A DNA stretch of 64,000 bases from Takakia lepidozioides (Eukaryota; Streptophyta; Takakiopsida; Takakiales; Takakiaceae), in assembly GCA_030704615.1 (NCBI GenBank), contig CM060734.1, forward strand, positions 51,352,042-51,416,041, given 5' to 3'. Numbering within the stretch: position 1 is the stretch's first letter; every line of letters begins with the position of its first letter. The notes beneath the pieces were generated by a model. It had not been told where the DNA came from, searched no databases, and saw only the letters and a list, made by a program, of their open reading frames with translations. Shown here one piece after another: positions 25,699 through 37,347 of this stretch. A program made the translations under genes and the position numbers.

Positions 25699-28116
25699 CT
25701 AGGGAGTGGCGATCCAAGATGGTTCGAAGGTGCCTGGGATCAGATCGCTTAAGCTACTGTTAGGGTTGTCTGAGAAATCATCAGTGGTAGGGAAAGTTGC
25801 GAGGGTCCATTCTCCAGTCTGCAATTCGTAAAGGGCAACGCGAGGATGATTAGTATTGATTTTGAACGCAACGAATCTGTCACTGCCCGCTACAGCGAAT
25901 CTATGGAGAGTGTGAACATTGTTCTTACTCCGGGGTTGATGAAACAGTGTATTGAAAAGGTCAGGTGGCATAGTGAAGTGGGGGATCAGGGGGAGGAAGT
26001 AGCCGGTAGGAGCTCCATCTGGGTGGAGAAAAACCTCCACCATGTAAAGCGGATGATCAACCTGCGTAGTATAATTAGGGGGCTTGCGCGTGATAGCATA
26101 TAGTTTGGACCGGGGCCCCGCTCGGATCATCGTTGGGGGTTGAACCGTCTTAATTCTCTGACCAAGAACAACAATTTTGAGATCTATGACAAGTTTTTGT
26201 GGGCGTTCTTCGCTGCAGTTGAAGTAGAATATAGCGGGCACAAGAGTATCAAATTTCTTCATTGGGGCTGGGATGACTCTGAAGCCTCCAAAGTAGATTT
26301 GTTTATCCACTACAGCACATGAAGCTATTGGCATGGTTTTACCACTTTGGTGTACTGGTGCTCTCGCGTTCAAGATACTATCAGAATGGAGCCACCGTCC
26401 CAGTCGTGAGGAGTAGATTGCGATTGCGATCTCCTGTGTGGGTCTTAGAGGGAATGCGGAACCTAGACTGGCGTGTGCAGCCAGGGATTCTGGAGTGAAC
26501 GGAAGTGTTACCTCTCCCGCCACGATCACTCGGTATGTGGTGCGTGTTGCATCATCGAAACTAAAGCATCCCGCCATATGTTTCAACGCTTTGTGAGGTA
26601 TGGGCGGCAAAAATTCGTAGTCTGTTGTCAGTGGGTTGCAAACGAATAAGATTGATTGGCCCCGAGCTGATTGATATTCTTCTTGGGCCCAGTATTGTTG
26701 ATACGGAACCTCAACAACTTCCGTTCCGGTTGTCCTGATTCTATTTTTCTCAATTGGTTGCTCCCCACCCTCAAACATGAGGAGGCCCGCACTCGCTGCA
26801 ATAACGCGGGTCAGGATGGTTGGAACATTGACGACTCGTGGCATACTTAACCAAGCCTCTGACCAATCCCTAGTTATGCTCGAATATTCTTGTTTGAATA
26901 CAACAACAGTTCTCGATACATTTCCTATAATCGCCGGGAAATACCCTTTATACCTCCTCTGTTCTGGGTCGTCAAACATAGTGGGTGTCCAAGCATCGAA
27001 TTTCAAGTTGGCAAATGGGTTCATTAGATAGAACCTGGGTGGGTTCATCTTGCTCCAAGCGACCTCCAAGGAATCTATCGGAAAGGTTGCCATACACAGG
27101 GCCACTATTTGTGGTTCCAACTCATGTGGCAGGAGTGCTATATCTTGCTGTATCTTATCATATATAATACTCAGGTTCTCAAAATCAATGGGCGGTTCCG
27201 ACTCATGTACTGACCTTGTGGGACTAGAACCTCTTCCAGGGCTGAGTCTGGCAGGGGACCATGTAACCTGGTTGGACGTGCCTGAATGGCTCGGGGATAC
27301 GGGAGAAAAACCAGATTCCGGTGTTTTAAGTCTTTTGGCTGGCCGAGCAGAGTCGGCCTCATCGTCAGAAAGCTGGTCTAGCGCTTCGTTGAGGGCTCTG
27401 TCCAGCTCACTATTATAACTTTCGGGTTTCTGAGAGGCCACAGCTGCATGTTGCCCAGAAGTGCTAGCAGGTGACGTTGGGATCCCAATATTAGTCGGGT
27501 AGGCAGCTGGTACTGATGCGGTTGGTTCGTCATTTAGCATGAACGTCGATCCTGATGGCAGTGGTTGGTGGAAGGTCTCTGCTGCATCAGCTCCGAGGAA
27601 ATTAGTGTGTGGAGCATTAGCAATGTAGTGGGTAGCTGCAGAATCTGAAATACGGGCTTCATCGAAATTCAAGTAATTAGTAGAGTCCTCCAGAAATCTC
27701 CAAGTTTGGTCAGCCATTAAATCAGGACCGGTGTTCGGGCCCAAAGACTCTAATTCAAGCTCAATATCTAACAAGCCAAGGCCCTGGTCGTCCCCGACAA
27801 AGTTCCAATCTTGCTCACCCCATAAACCAGGCGTATCAACGATGTCCCCCAAAGACCCTAGTGCTTGCTCATTTAACAAACCAGGGTGCTCGCCATCCCG
27901 ACGTGAGGTCTCGAAATCTATCCCGGCCAACCAATCGACGTCGCGGGGGGGGCTGTTTGTAAACTCATTAGTCTCGAGCCATCTTTGTGGAGATGGTTCT
28001 CCTGGGTAATCTGCAGTTGGCTGGCGAGGTGCATTTGAACCACCGTCCCTCGCTTGGCTAGTTTCTAGCTGATCAGTGCCCAACAAGTCGACGAAATTGT
28101 ACTGTGGAGTACCCAT
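25699..28116 (-). CDS. F-box-like/kelch propeller protein, paralogue A (intronless)
   Basis: An 805-aa single-exon protein starting at the ATG at 28116 (MGTPQYNFVDLLG). Residues 1 to about 300 are acidic and low-complexity (Asp/Ser/Pro). At 260-267 AKRLKTPE looks like an NLS joined to a TP phosphosite and is followed by several SP dipeptides. Residues about 329-358 (LPHELEPQIVALCMATFPID then SLEVAWSKMN) fit the F-box length and pattern but are divergent. From about 390 to the end there are kelch-like blades: FVCNPLTTDYEFLPPIP, FSFDDATRTTYRVIVAGEV, AIYSSRLGRW, YFGGFRVIP, VALYELQTGEWTLATFP. By analogy it could be an SCF substrate receptor in the nucleus; that role is inferred. Paralogue B lies 11 kb away on the same strand with the same order. 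Promoter region and upstream flank also look duplicated. No close named homologue is recognised. Confidence 0.8.
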   Translation of the reverse strand: MGTPQYNFVDLLGTDQLETSQARDGGSNAPRQPTADYPGEPSPQRWLETNEFTNSPPRDVDWLAGIDFETSRRDGEHPGLLNEQALGSLGDIVDTPGLWGEQDWNFVGDDQGLGLLDIELELESLGPNTGPDLMADQTWRFLEDSTNYLNFDEARISDSAATHYIANAPHTNFLGADAAETFHQPLPSGSTFMLNDEPTASVPAAYPTNIGIPTSPASTSGQHAAVASQKPESYNSELDRALNEALDQLSDDEADSARPAKRLKTPESGFSPVSPSHSGTSNQVTWSPARLSPGRGSSPTRSVHESEPPIDFENLSIIYDKIQQDIALLPHELEPQIVALCMATFPIDSLEVAWSKMNPPRFYLMNPFANLKFDAWTPTMFDDPEQRRYKGYFPAIIGNVSRTVVVFKQEYSSITRDWSEAWLSMPRVVNVPTILTRVIAASAGLLMFEGGEQPIEKNRIRTTGTEVVEVPYQQYWAQEEYQSARGQSILFVCNPLTTDYEFLPPIPHKALKHMAGCFSFDDATRTTYRVIVAGEVTLPFTPESLAAHASLGSAFPLRPTQEIAIAIYSSRLGRWLHSDSILNARAPVHQSGKTMPIASCAVVDKQIYFGGFRVIPAPMKKFDTLVPAIFYFNCSEERPQKLVIDLKIVVLGQRIKTVQPPTMIRAGPRSKLYAITRKPPNYTTQVDHPLYMVEVFLHPDGAPTGYFLPLIPHFTMPPDLFNTLFHQPRSKNNVHTLHRFAVAGSDRFVAFKINTNHPRVALYELQTGEWTLATFPTTDDFSDNPNSSLSDLIPGTFEPSWIATP

Positions 28117-30504
28117 GTTGAAAGACCACTAGTCGATGGAGCCGGTTCGTATTTATGCTCCTCTCGGAAGCTAGTTAATTGATCAGGACTAATTGGGTTC
28201 CACGGATCCAAGTCAATGACTACCCGGGCATTATCTCTCATGGAGATGCCTACGAAATTTCTCTCGTTTCAGATTCAAGCTAGATTTCAAAGCTCATGAG
28301 TTGGGTTGCGATTGAACTATTCTAGTCTTGGCTATCTAGATCCTGTTCCAGGACTTTTCTTGCTTTCTGATGATCTGGTATTATCTGAACGACAGCATTA
28401 CCTGTAAACTTAACTCCAGACAAGGCGCCGACCTTCCTAAAAGGCGGTAGACCCTTTCCCCATGCTGAAGACAACATTAATTAATTAATTTATGCAGGTT
28501 GCAATTTTGGCAGGAGTCAACCTCTACACTGATTGTAACTTCAATACAGTTGATGTCCAATCAATATGTACACTAGTGCAGGCGAGCTAGTTCGCGCATA
28601 TTTGAGCTCAGCTAGCGCTCAGCTCACACCTGTGGTTGGGCTCCTTTGTGCATTGAGCACTTTTTGATCAAAACCTATGTGTGCTGTAGAAAGGTGAAGA
28701 CCGGCAGGCTAGAGTAGTTTGAGTCGGCCGGTTCCTTACATGTCAACCGGAGGTCAATTAAAGTTCAAAACATGAACTGGTCTGGCTTTTCTTGGACTTC
28801 AGACATCCAGGATGGATGCAGCCGAAACACTACCACAGGGGCTTGAACAGATATCAATCTTTCCAGTAATTCCACGGATGTTATATTTAGTTTGAGTTTT
28901 TCGGTCCTCTAATTATCGTGACCATTTTTGTGTCCATGGATGCATAAAAATTTGCTTCAGCTAGGGGAAGGCGACTTCATTACGCTTATATGACTTGCGT
29001 TTGAATTCTCGCAACACAGTTTCCCAAAACTCACGGTTTGAGCTGGATCGGAGCAGTTACACTCTGTATTTAAGAATCGTGTAACATCTGCTGCTCTATC
29101 TGTTGGTTTATCTGCTAATTGCAAGGGATTATTTCTTTATGCTGTTTTCAGGTCCATCGCATAGAAACTTTCAAGTTTCCACCTATTGCTATTCATCCAA
29201 GTCCTGCTCTAAGTCTGCCTGCCTACACCATTCCTTGGGAGCACTGTTTGCATGAACGACTTATAAACTGGGAGCTGTTTGTGGTTGAAATAACTGTATT
29301 TACTTATCTACATCATACCCCTCAGAAAAATTTCACGGAGTTCCGTCTCTCACCGTGTGCCACAGTAGTTTGATCGTTCGGTTTTGTCACCCAGGGTTAC
29401 GTTATAAATTTCTTCCTTTCAGCTCTCTCCCTCTGCCAGCCCTGATCAGGAATGAAACGTGTATGTGAGAACAACATCAATCCTCAAGATCATGTGATCG
29501 AGATATTCTCTCAACAAAGCATGATTCAAGTCTTGCAATCTTATGAAGAGTTAGAGGCTGGAAAGAATCTGAAAGCTGAACTAGATGACATTGAGGAGAA
29601 CATGAAGAGGTGGATTAAGGATCAAGTGTCCACGAAGAGGTTTATTCGAAAGGGTAGATAGTACCGTTAAAAATGTCCCATCCATTCGTTTGAGCAAGTT
29701 GGATGAATGAGATTGTCTCAAATGTGCTCCTTTGCGTTAACAACTCACAGTAGATTCAAATTCTCTCTGGATTGATATTATTTTTCGAAGCCAACCTGGG
29801 ATGAAGGTGATTTCAGTGTGATCGACAGTCCAGGGTCTTTACATGCAGACTGCCTTCTTTAGATCACTGATACCGGTCCCTTCATTAAAGGGAACAACGA
29901 TCGTCCCAAAAGGTTGGAGGTGAACATTCTCGAATTGCTCCTCGAAAGGCACTAAGCTGTTGATAAGTTATAACTTAGCTTGCATGCATTTGCAATCTGA
30001 ATGTTAATGCACCATGAATAGTCCATAGCTAGCGAGCCTATGTTATCGCTGTGTTTCCTAGCTTCGTTCGTCCGCTAGTTGAAGGATCATTATGATGTTC
30101 CGTCAACGGGCCAAGGTGATGTTGACGTAGACACGCATAAAGAAGCGTTTAATCGGTAATCTTGGCTCATAGACCCTAATTTCGCTCGTGCATTCGCCTG
30201 CCAGATAAGCTTGTTGTACATGATGCTATCGAGTCGATCAGAAGTCATTCCCTTCCAAGTTCTTGTGGTGGGATCAATCGAGGGTTGCCCTTGTGATCAT
30301 CTCTACCGCATCGAAATCTTGAAACAAGCAATATTTGAAGTGGTAGCAAAGTGAGCAGAAAGAAGAAGAGAAGACAATATACATGATATGAAGAGGACGT
30401 ATGAGAAGGAGCTGGCACGAAGAGGTGTGATTGAAGCGGTGATAGTCCAGCATTTGAACTAGTGTCAACTAGCTCACAGTCAACATCCATAAATGTATTC
30501 GTGT
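28117..30504. other. 5' flank of kelch paralogue A; non-coding or unassigned
   Basis: It includes a TTAATTAATTAATT tract (about 28477) and a short open frame at 29452-29661 on the plus strand. That frame encodes a Glu/Lys-rich helix (EENMKRWIKDQV) with a decayed counterpart near 44030-44130, upstream of paralogue B. No other feature is supported. Confidence 0.4.
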
Positions 30505-30506
30505 AA

Positions 30507-30530
30507 TGAAATGAAATGAAATGAAATGGT
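30507..30530. repeat. Pentanucleotide tail of the LINE
   Basis: Four to five ATGAA/AATGA units form the 3' tail of the minus-strand LINE (ATTTC repeats in its sense), in place of poly(A). Confidence 0.85.
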
Positions 30531-30616
30531 GCTTTATAACGTCCGCGGAAAGCTCGTAGAGCTTATGGGACAAAATGGAAGAAAACATGAGAGAGGAACA
30601 AATCCAGAAACCACAA

Positions 30617-33600
30617 TTAATGTTCTAGCGATTGTCTAAGGGTGAAGGCCTCGTGTAGGTAGGCTGCCACGTATTTTTTATCCTCATAGTGAAAGACATC
30701 AGTGAGAGTTTGGGTTCCACTGAATAAACAGTGAAATCTCCCACGGATCTCGTAGTTTAGAGGGCAGTAGAAGAAGAAGTGTTCTTCAGTTTCAATTTCC
30801 TTGCTGCGCCCTATGCAAGCTGGACATAGGCGGTCCTCCCGTTGCAGGTTTTCCCATCTGCCAGTCTCTATCCGTAGGTTGTGGGAACCCACCCTGAACC
30901 GCCCCAATGCCCTCAAGAGGGAAGGAGATAAGGGTGCTGAAAGGTAATTTGGTCTCAAGATTCTATCATCGCGGAGCACCAAGAATGTCTCTCGATAGAA
31001 GTGGAGCTTTGTCGTGAGATTGGGTAGCATCCAAGTTCTCTTGACATGTAATTCCATAAGCTCTCTCCGAATGAGTCTGTTGCGGTCATGTCTGGATGTG
31101 ATGTCCACCTCATCTGGGTTCATTGGTAATAGGAAAGCAGTAGAAAGTCCGTTACGATTGAAATAAACTGTCCACTCGAGCATACCAGGAGTTCCTGAAA
31201 CCTGCAACTTTGAGCCTCATAGATGTTGTGAGGGCCCTTGCCACTAGCCCTTTGGGTGGAAGGGCTTGCAATCTATGGAGAAAGATTGTAAGCCTGAAGA
31301 GGGCCTCGGATTGCAATGGTACACATGCGAACTCTGCACCTACGATCTGACATGGAGTTGTGCTCCTGGCGCCAAGCATTGCTTGGAGAAAAGATGACTG
31401 TAATGGTTCCAAATTCTTTTCCCACCGGGAGACAGGGACACCAGGTGCCCAGAACTCACAACCATAGATGGTAGCAGGGCTGACGACGGTGTCAAACAGC
31501 CACTTTTTGGTCGGGGGATGCCGCAGATGTATTTGCTTGCATTTGGCCTGAAGGCGGACGGAGGCCGCCTTACCTTTAGTCAACCTGTCCAAGGCAGTGG
31601 CTGCAAAGTGAAACTTGGGGGAGTGGATAACCAGACCTAGGTACCGGTATGATTTCACAATCTCAATTTCCTGCTGGTTGAAGATGAATCTACGATCAGC
31701 CTGGCCATTGAAGACCATGATCTTGGTCTTGCTAAGATTGACCTGCATCCCATAGTCTTTGTAGAACTGTTCCAAAATTTTGAGATGGCGTTGCAGAAAG
31801 ACCGGGGAACATCATCAAAAGGGCAACATCATCAGCATAGAGGAGATCTGATTGGGTTGGTCCCCCATCCAATGGGACCCCAACCCCATGGTTTTTTGAT
31901 ATGTAATTCTCCAAGGCGTCAATGTAGATTCCGAACAGGGTAGGTGAAAGGGGACAGCCCTGTTTGACTCCAATGTTGCTGTGGATCTCGGCTGAGAATT
32001 CACCAGCGACGTTGACCATGCCAGTGACAATCTCATACATAGAAGAGATGGCACAAAGGATGTCTGGAGGGACTTCCACTCTATGGAGCCGTTGGAAGAG
32101 AAGATCCCGAGGAACTGAATCAAAGGCTTTGTGAAAGTCCACGAAGCAAACATAGACCATTCTTTTGTCATAGCGTGCACTTTCCACCATAACTTGAAGA
32201 GTGAGGATGTGGTCAATAGTGGATCGGTTTCGACGGAAACCAGCCTATCCCTCAGCACGAATGCGAGAGTACTTAGCCCAATCATCAAGTTCCATGGCCA
32301 CTACTGCCCCAAACAGTTTAGCAAGTAATGAGGACACCACGATAGTATGATAGTTTGTCGGTGCGAGCCTGTCACCGCTCTTAAAAAGTGGGTGGATGAT
32401 GCTCTTTGTCCACTCTGTTGGAAAGCCCCGTTGCACCACCTCATTGAAGAGGTTAGCTATAAAAGGGGCTAAAGTAGGTGCAGCATGCTTGATGAATTCA
32501 CTCTGAAGTCCTGAAATGTCCACCGCTATGCCATTTTGCAGCTTCTTGATTGCCTTACTGACATTGGCTGTAGTAAAAAGAGAGAAGTGAAGGGGTTTAG
32601 AGGTTATAGGAGAAGGAGTTTGGGTTGGGAAATGGTACAAAGACTGTGCATACTCATGCCAGACATGAATGTCAGTGATTGGGGGGAGATCTCTATGAGG
32701 TTTAAGGAGGGACCAAAAAGATCGAGGAGAAAATCTGATTTTAGCAAGGAAAGAAGATTGCAACTTGATAGTGTAGGCTTGCTTGGATCTAATGAGGGAC
32801 TTATAGTGCTTAAGAGCAAGTTTAGTGGACTCTGGAGAAGAATTGGTATCAAGTAGTAAAAATTTGATGCGACGTCTAGCAGTCTTGCATTCCTCATCAT
32901 AAAATGGTGCGTAACGACGAGTGGAGAAGGGTGAGGAGGTAGATGGAAGGGTGACGGGAAAGGATCGCAGGGCTGAGTCCCAAAGGGCTTGAGTAAGATA
33001 TGTAGCATTGTCATTAGGAGATGATAGATGTAGAATGGAAGGGAGGGTTAACGCTAGGTATGTTTCATACTCGGTGTCATGTAAGTGAGAGAAAGGGGTA
33101 TTAAAGTGGATACGTGGGTGTAAGGGAAGAGACACAGAAGGGATCCTCACGGGGAGGGAGATGGAAGGAAAGGCAAAGGAAAGGCAAGAGTGATCAGAAT
33201 CCGGGTACCTCGTGATGTAAAAGGAGCTTATTCTATCAGGCTTGTTGGGGCTCCCCAAGAGATAGTCAACCACGCTTTGGCCCTTGTACGTGTGGCGAGT
33301 GAACTGGCTGGAAGATTTGAAGTTGGTTGTTCCATTGTAAATGGACAGCCCCTGAGTTTCACAAAACTTGAGTTGATGGTGACCGTAACTTGTGATTTCG
33401 TAAGAGGAATCTGCACTTTGCCTCTCCAATTCCGAATGCGAGCGTTGGATGTGTAGAGGATCTGTGTGGTCGAAGGTGGGGGCCTGTAGTGATCCTGTAC
33501 GGGCGTTGAAATCTCCAACCAAGAAAATGTCCGTTCGTGGGGTACGGAGACGGGCCATATCATCTTCCAATGGAACATATGGTGAATCTGTTCGAATATG

Positions 33601-33980
33601 TAGGCCGCTGTGCGGAGATGCGGCCGGAGCAAAATAACATCCCGCCAACAGGATGTTGTAGCCTTTGATGTGACACCAAATGTACCTTGCCAGTGGGTCT
33701 TTGTATGGGAAGGAGATAAGTGGGAGAAGCCAGTCAACAAAGTAACAAGCCACACCTCCAGATCCTTTGAGACCTGTACTGGATGAATCACTGACTGAAA
33801 GCTATACCCGAGAATAAAAAGGGGGTCCTTTCCTTCATACGCATGAGTTTCCAAGAGAAAAAGAACATCACACTTGGAAAGAATATCTAGAAGCCCTTGA
33901 GGGTGGCTCCACAACGAGCCATTATAGTTCCATGAGCCAATGTGTAGATGTGAGCGTGCGTTGGTCTCATGGTGCCCCAA
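30617..33980 (-). pseudogene. LINE ORF2: AP-like endonuclease plus reverse transcriptase, broken
   Basis: The endonuclease domain begins near 33930 (IGSWNYNGSLWSHPQGLLDI) and shows VGDFNARTG, DYLLGSPN and SDHSCLSF, the catalytic blocks of the exo-endo-phosphatase fold. The reverse transcriptase shows CFVDFHKAFDSVPRDLL, KQGCPLSPTLFGIYIDALEN and the active-site YADD in LLYADDVALL. The C-terminal knuckle is CPACIG...EHFFFYCP. The reading frame changes near 33745, 31760 and 31170, and an in-frame TAG interrupts it at about 32245. This copy therefore cannot encode a working protein. Otherwise it is nearly complete, which suggests moderately recent activity. Confidence 0.88.
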
Positions 33981-34342
33981 CCCCTATTTAGAGCTAGAGG
34001 AGCAACGTTCGTGCTCCCGGACAATTACCCTCCCATCTCGGTACATGGCATAGTGCCCTTGAGCTCGAGCTTGCTTAACTTGCAAGAGTTATGCCCGCAT
34101 GGCGCTGTATGGCAAAGGGGTCAAGTCATCGTTGAGGTACATACCCTGACCTCTCAATTGAGGCCTCTGCCTGAGGACTCTATCTCGAGCACCCTTGTCC
34201 TTGAATCTAATGAAGAGGACTTTGTGCTCTGAAGATCTTGCACGCCAAGCCTTTTCAATGTCACTCGCGCCCCGTGGGAGAGCAAGGTTTTGTTGAATAA
34301 GGCTGGTGGCAACGTCAAGAGGGTCCCCCTCAGCAAGGCCCC

Positions 34343-35159
34343 CTAGCTTCCCAGTGACCCTGATGTTAAGGGCTTTGAAACCCGTTGCTGTTCCTCTCGC
34401 AAGGTAGCCGAGACTGTCTCCTCCAGAGAGTGAGGACTGTTGTTGGATGTGCTCCCCTTAACTATATTAGCCCATGAGGAGGCCTCTGCCTTATGAGCTT
34501 GGAGCTCCCGAGCCATTGTAGACGTCGCAGTTCTGTGTGTTTCCAGCTCTTTGCTAAGGGATTCCACCTGCAGGTGGATGCTTGCTGTGAGGGGATCTGG
34601 GAGGCTCTTCTCTGTGAAGGTCTTCACTTCGCCTTCAAGTTTTGAAAGACGCGTATGTGTGGATTTGTCATTGAGATGTTTTACCAAACCTTGAAGTTTG
34701 CTAGTGCACTCCTGAAGAGAGGCCCGCAAAACGCTATCCTGAACTCGCATATTGTTCTCCAAGTCTGTGTATCTGTCTATCATGCGCTTCTGCCAATCTT
34801 TGTCCAAGGAAGTCATGCGTTTCTGCCAATCTTTGTCAAGGAATCCATGCGCTTTTCCCAATTTTTGTTAAGGGAAGCCATCCGCGTCTCCCAGTCTTTG
34901 TCTAGGGAAGCCAACCGCTCCTCCGAGTCATTGTCACGGGCACTTGCTGCAGAGTCTCCTCCGAGATGCATTTCGTTTGTAAGATGGAGATTTGGTCCCG
35001 AAGCGTTTGAACATCAGCACTCCTTGTGGAGTACTGATGCAAAGAAGAGGCTTGATGAGAGACAGGGGCAGGAAGAAGAAGCACAGGGGAATCAGGTCGA
35101 CGTGAGGGAGACGGGTACTCTACCTCGTCGACAGCCGTCCTTTGGCGTTTGGACGTCAT
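34343..35159 (-). pseudogene. LINE ORF1-like coiled-coil protein, frameshifted
   Basis: It starts at an ATG at 35159 (MTSKRQRTAVDEVEYPSPSR) and continues after a shift as a heptad-rich coiled coil with repeated KDWQKRM units (34343-34861). The position directly upstream of ORF2 on the same strand fits a nucleic-acid-binding ORF1. No RRM or zinc knuckle was seen. Confidence 0.6.
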
Positions 35160-35315
35160 GGTGTGGTGGAGATGGCGCTAGCGCGCCGACGTGCTGCCGC
35201 GCGCGCGAGAGAGAGAAACGAGAGAGAGAGAGAGTTGAAAATATGTGAATGACATAATTTTAGGAATATACATAAGGATGAATGAAGGGTTTCAGGAATG
35301 TAAATAACGTATATC

Positions 35316-35552
35316 TGTACGTTTAACAACCTGAACACAGATAGCACTTTGCTTTGGCTATTTAACTACTGGGGTGATGGGCCTAAGTTTATCACTGATA
35401 ATGACTGAGTACCTACATGAACGAACGAGCAAGTGAGTGATTTACGGCACCGCAAGGGAAGCAGATGGGATAGGGAAGCAGATGGGATTGCATAAATTAT
35501 GCTCCTAACTTACCTGAGGATTGACATAGTTGCGTCATCCTCTAAACTAACA
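35316..35552 (-). repeat. copia 3' LTR (left)
   Basis: A direct repeat of 37135-37347, sharing AGATAGCACTTTGCTTTGGC and the TGGGGTGATGGGCC block. It differs by an insertion duplicating AAGCAGATGGGA and a small 5' deletion. Confidence 0.9.
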
Positions 35553-37134
35553 CCCTCCCCTAGTCTTTAGAAACGCATAACTATTATCTCTCTAATGTCA
35601 CGAGCCAAGAATCCAGGGTTTGACTCCATCAGTCCTGAAGTTCCCTCAGACTACATACTCCCAAATCTTCTCTAAACTTCTCAAATTTCAGTCTGCCCAA
35701 AGGTTTTGTGAAAATGTCATCCACTTGATCTTGAGTAGCAACATGAATGAGATCGATTTCTCCGCTTAAGAATGCAGTCTTGACGTCAAGATGGTATATG
35801 GGCCATGAATTGTGAGCAGCTAGAGCGATTGTTCCTCGTATTATACCCCCGCTTCACGATAGGGCGCAAAAGTCTCGTCAAAGTCCACACCTTCATTTTG
35901 TTCGAACCCTTGAGCAACCAAACGAGCTTTTAGCTTCTGCTGAGTCTACATACCAATATGTGTCTTTCTCTATATCCATCGAGGCTATTGCAACCTCCAA
36001 CATGTGGCCAGTGTCTGACTCAGCTGACCATCTTGATCATTTTTCATCATATTGGCTTGTTGGATCGAGCGGTTTTTCTCATGATCTCCTCGTAGGGAAC
36101 TGCACAGTGTTTGGCCCAATGACCTACTTTTCCACATCTATTGCAGTTGTAGGGCAAAATCTTCTTCTACGACCTTGTACCACCTCCAAAGCTACGATCT
36201 GGTGGAATTTCTTGAATTTCACGGATCAGGCCTCATCTTCGTTGTTTGACTCTTTGTTGATGTTCTTCAGATCTCGCCGGTTCTCCTCATGCAGCTCTTC
36301 AAGAGAAGGCATCTCCCTCTGAGTCATAATAGATTGTGTGTAATGCTCATACAAATCAGGCAAGGCATTCAAGACCATGTTTACAATGATATCATCATCG
36401 ATGACCTCACCAAAACCAGCTAGCTAGCTGGATTGTTAAATTAGTGACTGTCTCAATGAAAGTTTCCATTGGAGTGTCTTCATCTTTCTTGAGCATAGTG
36501 AGTTTCTTAGGAAGCATGAGCCTCATAGAGTTAGCCTTGACCTCGTAGATGCTAGTCAAATAATCCCACACAACTTTTGGATCAATCATGTGCTTGACGG
36601 ATGGAATAATCTTGTTAGAAACTAAAAGATTTATGATGCTAAGTGCTCTATGTTTTTGTCTGTCGAATAGGGCCAGGTTCTTGTCGGTGACCTCAAAATG
36701 TTTCTAGACAATATGAGGAATTTCATCTCTTAGCAAAACAGATTGTGGACTTTGAATTTCCACACAAAAAAGTTAGATTGTCCAACTAACTTGTTAGTCT
36801 CTGAGACTCCTCCTCCGTTGTTCTATGACCCTTGTCTAGACGACATGATGAAGAACTACTACTGGATTAGTATAATATTCTAGATAGAAATGACAGAACT
36901 ACTATTGGAAATCTTAGTATAATATTCTAGACAGAAATGACAGAAAACAGCTTTGGAGCAATGCTACACAAAGTTTTAGTTAAGACTAATTTGGAGCATT
37001 GCTCACAAAGTATAAATAGAACATGTAGAATTAGATAGAAACAACTGGTGGAGCAAAGCTGCACACCGGAAATCTTCCTAGTGATTCCCAGACTCTCAGA
37101 GAATTCCCAAGGTCCCCCTCCTTCTCTGATACCA

Positions 37135-37347
37135 TGTAAGTTTTGTTAAACAAGTCATGCATTAACAAGAGTATACAAAGGACCTGAATACAGATAGCAC
37201 TTTGCTTTGGCTATTTAACCACTGGGGTGATGGGCCCAAGTTTATCACTGATAATTACACACCGCAAGGGAAGAAGATGGGACTGCATAAATTACGCTCC
37301 TAACTTATCTGAGGACTGACATGGTTGCGTCATCCTCTAAACTAACA
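37135..37347 (-). repeat. copia 5' LTR (right)
   Basis: A 213-bp LTR starting TGTAAG and ending AACA on the plus strand, directly abutting the primer-binding site. Confidence 0.9.

Larger units (their letters stand above)
30505..35215 (-). mobile_element. Full-length but decayed LINE retrotransposon
   Basis: On the minus strand an ORF1-like coiled-coil region (34343-35159) is followed by ORF2 with endonuclease, reverse transcriptase and a Cys/His tail (33980 to 30617). A short 3' UTR then carries an AAGCTC-TAC-GAGCTT hairpin and an ATTTC pentamer tail (30507-30530 on the plus strand reads ATGAA repeats). The 5' limit is set loosely by the GA/CG-rich tract at about 35200-35240. A target duplication was not convincing. 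A copia element is inserted about 80 bp beyond the 5' end. Confidence 0.85.
35316..37347 (-). mobile_element. Internally deleted Ty1/copia LTR retrotransposon
   Basis: The LTRs at 35316-35552 and 37135-37347 both begin TGTA and end CTAAACTAACA. The flanks are an identical 5-bp duplication, ATATC, at 35311-35315 and 37348-37352. Inside the right LTR on the minus strand is a primer-binding site TGGTATCAGAG (initiator tRNA-Met type). Inside the left LTR is the polypurine tract AGGGGAGGG. The internal DNA keeps gag traces (36407-36589, VVWDYLTSIYEVKANSMRL, and a decayed knuckle near 36130). It also keeps a fused pol remnant: KARLVAQGFEQNEGVDFDE and IALAAHNSWPIYHLDVKTAF join directly to VDDIFTKPLGRLKFEKFRED. 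Integrase and most of RT/RNase H are missing. Host plant retroelement, non-autonomous. Confidence 0.92.

Noticed and set aside
26777-27418. Plus-strand frames within the kelch A gene
   Set aside because: They are antisense to a long conserved coding frame and match nothing.
30470-35260. Target-site duplication of the LINE
   Set aside because: Weak matches such as CATT-CAC/ACA words could not be told from chance.
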